Origin: JALZAI01 sp038207565
GTDB taxonomy: Bacteria; Actinomycetota; Actinomycetes; Mycobacteriales; Jatrophihabitantaceae
Assembly: GCA_038207565.1 (NCBI GenBank)
Contig: JBBQZQ010000002.1
Location: 62,001 to 126,000, forward strand
DNA length: 64,000 bases
Reading direction: 5' to 3'
The notes beneath the pieces were generated by a model. It was not told the DNA's origin, ran no database searches, and saw only the letters and a list, made by a program, of their open reading frames with translations. Shown piece after piece: positions 15,749 through 22,749 of this stretch (position 1 is its first letter; the number at the start of each line of letters is the position of its first letter). Both the position numbers and the translations under genes were made by a program.

Positions 15749-17122
15749 ATGCAGTACCACGAATCGCTCCTCGACCTGATCGGGAACACGCCCCTGGTCA
15801 AGCTCTCGTCCGTGACGCGCCAGCTCCCCCAGGGACAGGCGCCCACCGTGCTGGCGAAGGTGGAGTACTTCAACCCGGGCGGCTCGGTGAAGGACCGCAT
15901 CGCGATCCGGATGGTCGACGCGGCCGAGAAGTCCGGCGAGCTGCAGCCGTGCGGGACGATCGTGGAGCCGACATCGGGCAACACCGGCGTCGGCCTGGCC
16001 CTGGTCGCCCAGCAGCGCGGATACCAGTGCATCTTCGTCTGCCCGGACAAGGTCAGCGGCGACAAGGTCAACGCCCTGCGGGCCTACGGCGCCCAGGTCG
16101 TCGTCTGCCCCACCGCCGTCGCGCCGGAGGACCCCCGCTCCTACTACTCGGTGTCGGACCGGCTCGCCCGCGAGACGCCCGGGGGTTGGAAGCCCAACCA
16201 GTACGCCAACGTCAACAATCCCCTCTCGCACTACGAGACGACCGGTCCGGAGCTGTGGGCGCAGACCGACGGACGGATCACCCATTTCGTCGCGGGCGTC
16301 GGGACCGGCGGCACGATCTCGGGCGCCGGGCGCTACCTCAAGGAGCAGGGCGCGGTGCGGATCATCGGCGCCGATCCCGAGGGCTCGGTCTACTCCGGCG
16401 GTACGGGCCGCCCGTATCTCGTCGAGGGCGTCGGTGAGGACTTCTGGCCGAGTACGTATGACCGCACGATCTGTGACGAGATCGTCGCGGTGTCCGATGC
16501 CGACTCCTTCGAGATGACCAGGCGCCTGGCGCGCGAGGAGGGGCTGCTCGTGGGCGGCTCGTGCGGCATGGCGGTCGCTGCCGCGTTGCGCGTCGCCGAA
16601 CGGGCCGGCCCGGACGACGTAGTCGTGGTCCTGCTCCCCGACGGCGGCCGCGGCTACCTCTCCAAGATCTTCAGCGACGAGTGGATGGCCGACTACGGCT
16701 TCCTCGGGACCGACGAGGCGATCACCGTCCTGGACGTGCTGCAGGGCAAGGACGGCGAGACGCCCTCGCTCGTCCATGCCCACCCGAACGAGACGGTGCG
16801 TGAGGCCATCGACATCCTGCGCGAATACGGCGTCTCGCAGCTGCCGGTCGTGCGTGCGGAGCCGCCCGTGACGGCCGGCGAGGTCGTCGGATCCGTGTCG
16901 GAGCGGGTGCTGCTGGACGCCCTGTTCGCGGGCAAGGCGTCGCTGGCCGACGCGCTCGAGCGGCACATGTCCGCGGCCCTGCCGATGATCGGTTCCGGTG
17001 AGCCGGTGTCGGCGGCGGTCAAGGCGCTGGGTGAGGCCGATGCGTTGCTCGTGCACGTCGACGGCAAGCCGGCCGGCGTGATCACCCGCCAGGACCTGCT
17101 GGGACACCTCGCCGGGCGCTGA
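15749..17122 (+). CDS. cbs: Cystathionine beta-synthase
   Basis: PLP enzyme condensing serine and homocysteine to cystathionine. The fold type II catalytic domain starts LLDLIGNTPLVKLSS; the PLP lysine is Lys48 in FNPGGSVKDR. PTSGNTG and GVGTGGTISGAGRYLKEQ bind the substrate carboxylate and PLP phosphate. After LPDGGRGYLSKIFSDEWM (about 290-310) come two C-terminal CBS (Bateman) domains, for a total of 457 aa, matching mycobacterial CysM2/Cbs length. Start ATG 15749 is preferred; GTG 15740 is in frame. Cystathionine gamma-synthase lies 1 kb downstream, so transsulfuration functions cluster here. Confidence 0.95.
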   Translation: MQYHESLLDLIGNTPLVKLSSVTRQLPQGQAPTVLAKVEYFNPGGSVKDRIAIRMVDAAEKSGELQPCGTIVEPTSGNTGVGLALVAQQRGYQCIFVCPDKVSGDKVNALRAYGAQVVVCPTAVAPEDPRSYYSVSDRLARETPGGWKPNQYANVNNPLSHYETTGPELWAQTDGRITHFVAGVGTGGTISGAGRYLKEQGAVRIIGADPEGSVYSGGTGRPYLVEGVGEDFWPSTYDRTICDEIVAVSDADSFEMTRRLAREEGLLVGGSCGMAVAAALRVAERAGPDDVVVVLLPDGGRGYLSKIFSDEWMADYGFLGTDEAITVLDVLQGKDGETPSLVHAHPNETVREAIDILREYGVSQLPVVRAEPPVTAGEVVGSVSERVLLDALFAGKASLADALERHMSAALPMIGSGEPVSAAVKALGEADALLVHVDGKPAGVITRQDLLGHLAGR

Positions 17123-17137
17123 CGCCGCGCCGAGCGG

Positions 17138-18064
17138 CTAGCGCTTGGATACGGCCGGCGCGATGGTTCGGGCCAACTGCTGCACGAGCGCGACGCCGTC
17201 ACCGAAGGAGCGGTTGTGCTGGGTCAGCACGGCCATCAGCACCTGCTGCCCCTTGATCGTCAGGATGCCGAGGCTCGTGGTGATCCACCGGCCGTCGTCG
17301 GCCTCGTCCGGGCCGTTGGAGTTGTCGACCGACAGCCACCCGTTCTTGTTGTAGAAGATGCTGGCCTTGTCGGCTGCCGCACCCACGCCCCAGCGCTGGT
17401 CGGGCTCGACATTGCGCATCAGGCCGAGCACGAACGAGCGGGTGTCGGCGCTGAACGGCCCGTCGGGGCGGACGAGATTGCGCAGCAGCTGCAGGCAGTC
17501 GATCGCGCTGGTGCGCGTGAAGGTCGGGTCGCTGTTGCCGGGGACGGTGTGCGTCATGCCGAACCGCTGGGCCGCCGAGCCCAGCGCGCTGTTGCCGCCC
17601 GCGGCGAGGAACAGCGAGTAACCGGCCACGTTGTCGCTGTTCTCCAGCGCCGAGGTGGCCTGGTTCACCTGGTAGTCCGACAGCGATCCCTGGCGCAGCA
17701 GCAAGGCCTCGAGGACGTAGAGCTTGTAGGCGCTCGCGGTCCACATGCCGGACATGGCTCCGGCCGAGTACTTCCTGCCGCTGGCGGTGTTGAGGGCCGC
17801 AACCGAGACCGAACCGGCCGGGCGCGCCCGGATGATCTTCTTGACCTGCGCGTCGACCCGGGCATCTATCTGGGCCGCAGTTGGTGCGGCGGCCGAGGTG
17901 CTGGGGTGGGTGGGTAACGGTGGGGGGCTGCTCGCACGGGTCACCGTCGTGGTCGCGGTGCGCGAGGCGCCACCGTTCCCCGACGAGCCGCACCCCACCG
18001 AGAGCAGGCCGGCGACGAGCAGGCTCGCCACCAGCCGAGCCGGCCCCGCCCGTCTGCTCCGCAC
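17138..18064 (-). CDS. Lipoprotein serine hydrolase (class A beta-lactamase-like)
   Basis: About 308 aa from GTG 18064; the start is chosen because it leaves a compact lipoprotein signal (SLLVAGLLSVGC, lipobox Cys25). A Ser/Thr/Pro-rich linker follows to about residue 62. The enzymatic domain has an SxxK motif in TASAYK (Ser111-Lys114) and an SDN motif in ENSDNVAG (143-145), with NKNGW later in place of the usual KTG. This is the serine beta-lactamase/D,D-peptidase superfamily, and the enzyme probably acts on peptidoglycan outside the cell. Resistance to beta-lactams cannot be concluded. It is antisense to and between cbs and metB. Confidence 0.82.
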   Translation of the reverse strand: MRSRRAGPARLVASLLVAGLLSVGCGSSGNGGASRTATTTVTRASSPPPLPTHPSTSAAAPTAAQIDARVDAQVKKIIRARPAGSVSVAALNTASGRKYSAGAMSGMWTASAYKLYVLEALLLRQGSLSDYQVNQATSALENSDNVAGYSLFLAAGGNSALGSAAQRFGMTHTVPGNSDPTFTRTSAIDCLQLLRNLVRPDGPFSADTRSFVLGLMRNVEPDQRWGVGAAADKASIFYNKNGWLSVDNSNGPDEADDGRWITTSLGILTIKGQQVLMAVLTQHNRSFGDGVALVQQLARTIAPAVSKR

Positions 18065-18161
18065 CCGACCAGGTTGCCAAACCCGCGATGGCGCCCGCCA
18101 ACCGGTCCGCTGCGGGTGTGGCTCGACACGGCGGCTGGTGAGCGTGGGTACCGTCGCCTGC

Positions 18162-19310
18162 ATGACCGACCGTTCGCCGGGATTCGACACCAGGGCCATC
18201 CATGCCGGGCAGGAGCCCGACCCGCTGACCGGATCGGTGACTGTCCCGATCTACGCGACCTCGACCTACAAGCAGGACGGCGTCGGCGGTCTGCGCGCAG
18301 GCTACGAGTACAGCCGCAGCGCCAACCCGACGCGGGCCGCGCTGGAGTCGCTGCTCGCCTCGTTGGAGGGCGGGAACACCGGGCTCGCCTTCGCCAGCGG
18401 CCTGGCCGGGGAGGACGCGTTGCTGCGCGCCCTGTGCCGCCCCGGCGACCACGTGATCCTGCCCGGTGACGCGTACGGCGGGACGTTCCGGTTGATTGCT
18501 CGCGTCCTCGGGAACTGGGGACTGCAATACAGCGCGGTCGCGCTGAACGACATCGACGCGGTGCGGGCGGCGGTCCGCCGCACCACCAAGGTCGTCTGGT
18601 GCGAGACCCCGACGAATCCACTGCTCGGCATTGCCGACATCGCGGCCCTCGCCGACGTCGCACACGCAGCCGGCGCGCGGCTCGTCGTGGACAACACCTT
18701 CGCCTCGCCCTACCTGCAGCAACCGTTGGCGTTCGGGGCCGACGTCGTCGTGCACTCGACGACCAAGTACCTCGGCGGTCACTCCGACGTCGTGGGCGGC
18801 GCGCTGGTCACCGCGGACCCCGCTCTCGGTGCGGAGCTGCGCTTCTATCAGAACGCGGTGGGCGCGATCGCCGGTCCCTTCGACGCCTGGCTGGTGCTGC
18901 GCGGCTGCAAGACCCTCGGGGTGCGGATGGACCGGCACTGCGCCAACGCCGCCCGGGTCGTGGACTTCCTGGCCGGCCACCCAGCTGTCAGCCGCGTGCT
19001 CTATCCCGGCCTCTCCGGGCATCCGGGCCACGACCTCGCCGCACGCCAGATGCGGGGCTTCGGGGGAATGGTGTCGTTCACGCTGCGCGGCGGCGAGGAG
19101 GCCGCGCTGAAGGTGTGCGAACTCGCCCAGTTGTTCACCCTCGGCGAGTCGCTGGGTGGGGTCGAATCGCTCATCGAGCACCCGGCGCGGATGACGCACG
19201 CGAGTGTCGCCGGATCCGCGCTGGAGGTGCCCGCCGACCTCGTCCGGCTGTCGGTGGGCATCGAGGACGCCGACGACCTGCTCGCAGATCTTGCCCAGGC
19301 GCTGGCCTGA
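18162..19310 (+). CDS. metB: Cystathionine gamma-synthase (Cys/Met metabolism PLP enzyme)
   Basis: A 382-aa fold type I PLP enzyme of the trans-sulfuration family. It opens FDTRAIHAGQEPDPLTGSV, has YEYSRSANPTR, the PLP-binding DNTFASPYLQQPL and the Schiff-base lysine Lys202 in VVHSTTKYLGGHSDVVGG. The C-terminal SLGGVESLIEHPARMTHA is typical. In actinobacteria close homologues act as cystathionine gamma-synthase and sometimes as gamma-lyase, so direction (methionine or cysteine synthesis) is uncertain. Pairing with cbs suggests homocysteine-cysteine interconversion. It ends two bases before a convergent gene. Confidence 0.92.
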   Translation: MTDRSPGFDTRAIHAGQEPDPLTGSVTVPIYATSTYKQDGVGGLRAGYEYSRSANPTRAALESLLASLEGGNTGLAFASGLAGEDALLRALCRPGDHVILPGDAYGGTFRLIARVLGNWGLQYSAVALNDIDAVRAAVRRTTKVVWCETPTNPLLGIADIAALADVAHAAGARLVVDNTFASPYLQQPLAFGADVVVHSTTKYLGGHSDVVGGALVTADPALGAELRFYQNAVGAIAGPFDAWLVLRGCKTLGVRMDRHCANAARVVDFLAGHPAVSRVLYPGLSGHPGHDLAARQMRGFGGMVSFTLRGGEEAALKVCELAQLFTLGESLGGVESLIEHPARMTHASVAGSALEVPADLVRLSVGIEDADDLLADLAQALA

Positions 19311-19311
19311 G

Positions 19312-20898
19312 CTAGGAGTAGGTCAGGCGGTCCGTCCCCGTCGGTGCAGACCTCCCGTACGCCGTGACCACCTGGACGTGGACGGCGCCCCGGGCGTGAG
19401 CCGGCGCCACGAAGCTCAGCCGCCCCCACGAGGCAACCCGGACCCCGGTGGCCGCGATGCCACCGACCAGCACCGCGCGCACGCCCCGGAAGCCGACCCC
19501 GCCCAGCGTGACCGTCGTCCCGCCACTGTGCGGCACCGTCAGCGGCGCGACCTCGCCGACCTGCGGCACGGCAACGAAGCGGTATTCGTCGATGGCGCGC
19601 GTCGCAGAGGTGCCGTAGGCGGTGACGATGCGGATGTGGGTGAGTCCCGGCTCGTGCGCGGGCGTGACGACGAGCAGCCTGTTGGGGGACAAGACGGTGA
19701 CCTTCGCCGCCGTCGTGGCGCCGAACAGCACCTGCTGCACGCTGCGGAAGTTGTAACCGACGATCGTCACCGCGCCGCCGCCGGAGGCCTTGCCGGAATG
19801 GGTGGACATGGCCGACACCCAGGCGGGATTGACGTAGTTGAACGCGGTCTTCGTGGATTTCGGCGTCGTGCCCGCGGCCGTGCTGACTCGGACGTTGACC
19901 AGGCCGTGTTCGTGCGCGGGAACGCTCACGCCCACGCGCCAGGGCGACAGGACGGTGAATGACGGCGCCTGGATCGTGCCGAAGTCGACGCGCGTGACAT
20001 TGGTGAAGCCCTTGCCGTGCACGATGATGCGGTCACCGCCCGCGGACTTCGTCCAGTGCGTCGACATGCTGGTGACCACCGGCGTCCGGTAGGGGAACAC
20101 CCCGGCGGGTAGCAGCTTCGTTGCGGCTCCGGTCAGGATGCCTGCGATCTCGCTGCCGTAGGCGCTCAACGGCCCGCGCGCGAGCAACGCCACCGCGTAG
20201 CGGTCGCCATTGACGAAGCCCGTCGAGTTGAAGTCCGAGAAGGACGTGCAGAAGTCGTCGTAGTCGCAACCCCAGCCCTGCTTGACGGCCGCGCCGTGCG
20301 TGGCCGAGGGCAGGCCGAAGAATTGGAAGACGCCGTCCGATCCATAGGGCGTGGCGTGGTGCATGGCATTGAGCAACCACGGCCCGACCTTCGGATCCTT
20401 CTTGACGTGTGCGTAGAAGTGCACCAGCCCGCGGGGGGTGATGTGAGTGTTGCCCCACCAGCCCGGCAGCCGCGGTGGCGAGCCGAGCCGGTAGAGGTGG
20501 TAGTGCTGCTTGATCCAGGAGATCAGGCCGTCGCCGCCCACCCGCCCGTAGAGCTGGCTGGCGATCGCGTCGTCGGACTGCGTGATCATCTTGTAGGCCA
20601 GGGATTCGGTCGTCCCGTGCATCTGGCCGCTGACCAGCAACCGGGTCGCGATGAATGCCTTGACCACCGATTCCGATGCGAACGTGCCGGTGTAGTCACC
20701 GGCGCCGTAGAGCCAACCGGTGCTCGTGTCCAGCACCGCCACGCCCACGTGGAACCCGCGCGACGAACCGTATGACGCTGCGGCAGACACAGCGTCGGCA
20801 CGACTGGTGAAGGCCCGCGCCGAGGTCGGTACGACGACGAGTCCGAGCAGGGCGAGCGCGGCTGCGACGGGGGCGAATAGCCAACGACGAGCGGTCAC
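19312..20898 (-). CDS. Exported SxxK serine hydrolase with three IPT/TIG domains
   Basis: A 528-aa exported protein. The signal peptide covers residues 1-29 (ALALLGLVVVPTSARA). Residues 30-265 form a beta-lactamase-like domain with SxxK in ASESVVK (Ser77-Lys80) and SDD at 108-110 in place of SDN; WGCDYDDFC suggests a disulfide. From about 273 there are three consecutive IPT/TIG immunoglobulin-like repeats of about 80 residues, each with a GG-x-x-(V/I)-x-(V/L)-x-G-x-(G/N)-F core and a V(P/A)PAH turn, ending at the C-terminus. The repeats probably bind polysaccharide or protein at the wall. No anchor is visible. This domain combination is unusual to me. Confidence 0.82.
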   Translation of the reverse strand: MTARRWLFAPVAAALALLGLVVVPTSARAFTSRADAVSAAASYGSSRGFHVGVAVLDTSTGWLYGAGDYTGTFASESVVKAFIATRLLVSGQMHGTTESLAYKMITQSDDAIASQLYGRVGGDGLISWIKQHYHLYRLGSPPRLPGWWGNTHITPRGLVHFYAHVKKDPKVGPWLLNAMHHATPYGSDGVFQFFGLPSATHGAAVKQGWGCDYDDFCTSFSDFNSTGFVNGDRYAVALLARGPLSAYGSEIAGILTGAATKLLPAGVFPYRTPVVTSMSTHWTKSAGGDRIIVHGKGFTNVTRVDFGTIQAPSFTVLSPWRVGVSVPAHEHGLVNVRVSTAAGTTPKSTKTAFNYVNPAWVSAMSTHSGKASGGGAVTIVGYNFRSVQQVLFGATTAAKVTVLSPNRLLVVTPAHEPGLTHIRIVTAYGTSATRAIDEYRFVAVPQVGEVAPLTVPHSGGTTVTLGGVGFRGVRAVLVGGIAATGVRVASWGRLSFVAPAHARGAVHVQVVTAYGRSAPTGTDRLTYS

Positions 20899-20951
20899 GG
20901 GGGCCTCCCGGCTCGATCTTGATGGGGAAGGCTAACACCGTAATTGCCGGG

Positions 20952-21512
20952 TCAGCGTCGTTTGCGCCATTCGTCGGCAAGGATCGCGAAGTCCAGCTCG
21001 TCGGTCCACTCGCCCTTGAGCCACTCGTTCTGCACGAGCAGCGCCTCCTGGCGCATCCCCAGGCGGCGCGCGACCGCGGCCGACGCGCCGTTCCGGGCGT
21101 CCACCCGGGCGACGATGCGGTGCAGGCCCAATTCCTCGAACCCGAGCTGCAGCAGCGCGGCTGCGGCCTCCGTCGCGTACCCGTGATCGTGGTGCTCGGG
21201 GTTCAGCACGTAGCCGATCTCGCCGCTGCGGTGCTCTCGGCTGGTCCACGCCAGCATGACGTCGCCGACCAGCGTGCCGGTACCCGCGACGATGATCGCG
21301 AGCAACAGCGCCTGCCCGGCGTCCTCCAGCGTGCTGCGGATGGTGTCCGCCGCGAGCCGGGCGGCGACCTCTTCACGCGTGCGCGGCGGGTAGGGGATGT
21401 AGCGGCATACGTCCGCCCGCGACTGGTAGGCGTGCACGGCGTCGGTGTCGGCGACCTCGAGCGGGCGCAGCAGCAGCCGTTCGGTGCGGATCGGGAACTC
21501 CGGTTGCAGCAC
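20952..21512 (-). CDS. GNAT N-acetyltransferase (RimJ/RimL type)
   Basis: A 186-aa acetyltransferase_3 family protein. It starts FPIRTERLLLRPLEVADTDAVHAYQSRADVCRYIPYPP, the usual RimJ/RimL opening, and the acetyl-CoA loop region is EIGYVLNPEHHDHGYATEAAAALLQLGFEELGLHRIVARVD. The final part, NGASAAVARRLGMRQEA, is also characteristic. Substrates in this family range from ribosomal protein N-termini to small amines, so no specific one can be assigned. ATG 21512 lies about 65 bp from the divergent acuC gene. Confidence 0.9.
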   Translation of the reverse strand: MLQPEFPIRTERLLLRPLEVADTDAVHAYQSRADVCRYIPYPPRTREEVAARLAADTIRSTLEDAGQALLLAIIVAGTGTLVGDVMLAWTSREHRSGEIGYVLNPEHHDHGYATEAAAALLQLGFEELGLHRIVARVDARNGASAAVARRLGMRQEALLVQNEWLKGEWTDELDFAILADEWRKRR

Positions 21513-21576
21513 GGGCTCGAACCTATCGGTCGGTGACGTGACCAGCGATGAGGCCCGCTCCGACTACCGTCGAGGG

Positions 21577-22749
21577 ATGGCGTGCGACGCAACGGCGGTG
21601 TGGGACGAGCAGTACCTGGCCTACGACTTCGGCGAACACCCGATGAACCCGGTTCGCCTGGATCTGACGATGCGGCTGGCCCGCGTGCTCGGCGTCTTGG
21701 ACGGCCTCGAGCTGTGCGCCCCCGAACCGGCCGACGACACGCAGCTGCTCACGGTCCACGACGCCGACTACATCGCCGCGGTGCGCGCGGCCAGCCAGGA
21801 CCCGTCCTTCAGCGGCTTCGGGCTCGGCACCGACGACGACCCGGTGTTCCCCGGCATGTACGACGCGGCCGCCCTCTACTCGGGCGGCTCGGTGCTCGCT
21901 GCGCGCCGGGTGTGGGAGGGACGCGCGGACCACGCCGTGAACATCGCCGGCGGCCTGCACCATGCGATGCGCGGGTACGCCAGCGGCTTCTGCGTGTTCA
22001 ACGACATCGTACTTGCGATCCGGACGCTGCTGGACGAGGGCGCGAAGAAGGTCGCCTACGTCGACATCGACGTCCACCACGGAGACGGTGTGCAGGTCGC
22101 GTTCTACGACGATCCGCGGGTAATGACCATCAGCCTGCACCAGGATCCGCGCACGCTGTTCCCCGGCACGGGCATGCCGATAGAGGTCGGGGTCGGCGCC
22201 GCGGCGGGCACCTCGATCAACGTCGCCTTGCCGCCTGGCACGAAGGACGACGGTTGGCTGCGCGCGTTTCGCGCCGTCGTTCCCGGAGCCGTGCGCGCGT
22301 TCGCGCCGGACGTGCTGGTGACCCAGTGCGGATGCGACACGCACCGCGAGGATCCGCTGGCGAACCTCGAACTGTCCGTCGACGGCCAGCGGACCGCGAT
22401 CGCCGAGCTGCACCGGCTTGCACACGACGTGACGGGCGGCAAGTGGGTCGCGCTCGGCGGGGGCGGGTACGGCATCGTGCGGTGCGTCCCGCGCACCTGG
22501 ACTCACCTGCTCGCCGAGATGTCCGGCGTCCCGATCGATCCTGGAGTGGCGATCCCGCGCGAATGGAGCGACTACGTACGCGGACGGGGTGCCCGAGGAC
22601 CGTTGCCCGAGACGATGGGCGAGGGCGTCGAGCCACACGTCATCGCATGGGCGCCCGGCGGGGACAGCTGGCTCGACCGGGCGATCGGGGCCTCGCGCAA
22701 TGCCGCGTACCCGCTGCTCGGGCTCGATCCGGACGACCCGCGTGACTGA
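21577..22749 (+). CDS. acuC: Acetoin utilization protein AcuC-type deacetylase
   Basis: A class I histone-deacetylase-fold enzyme of 390 aa, predicted to remove acetyl groups from lysines of proteins such as acetyl-CoA synthetase. The active-site His pair is in NIAGGLHHAMRGYASGFCVFNDI; the zinc ligands are in YVDIDVHHGDGVQ (Asp and His) and CGCDTHREDPLANL (Asp). GGGGYGIVRCVPRTW carries the region of the catalytic Tyr. Start ATG 21577. Its stop is overlapped by the GTG start of a GNAT-acyl-CoA-synthetase fusion, so eraser and writer of acetylation are encoded together. Confidence 0.93.
   Translation: MACDATAVWDEQYLAYDFGEHPMNPVRLDLTMRLARVLGVLDGLELCAPEPADDTQLLTVHDADYIAAVRAASQDPSFSGFGLGTDDDPVFPGMYDAAALYSGGSVLAARRVWEGRADHAVNIAGGLHHAMRGYASGFCVFNDIVLAIRTLLDEGAKKVAYVDIDVHHGDGVQVAFYDDPRVMTISLHQDPRTLFPGTGMPIEVGVGAAAGTSINVALPPGTKDDGWLRAFRAVVPGAVRAFAPDVLVTQCGCDTHREDPLANLELSVDGQRTAIAELHRLAHDVTGGKWVALGGGGYGIVRCVPRTWTHLLAEMSGVPIDPGVAIPREWSDYVRGRGARGPLPETMGEGVEPHVIAWAPGGDSWLDRAIGASRNAAYPLLGLDPDDPRD

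Noticed and set aside
17138..18064. Assignment as an antibiotic-resistance beta-lactamase
   Set aside because: SxxK and SDN are present but the KTG box is altered and the protein is a lipoprotein like many D,D-peptidase relatives; resistance cannot be concluded.
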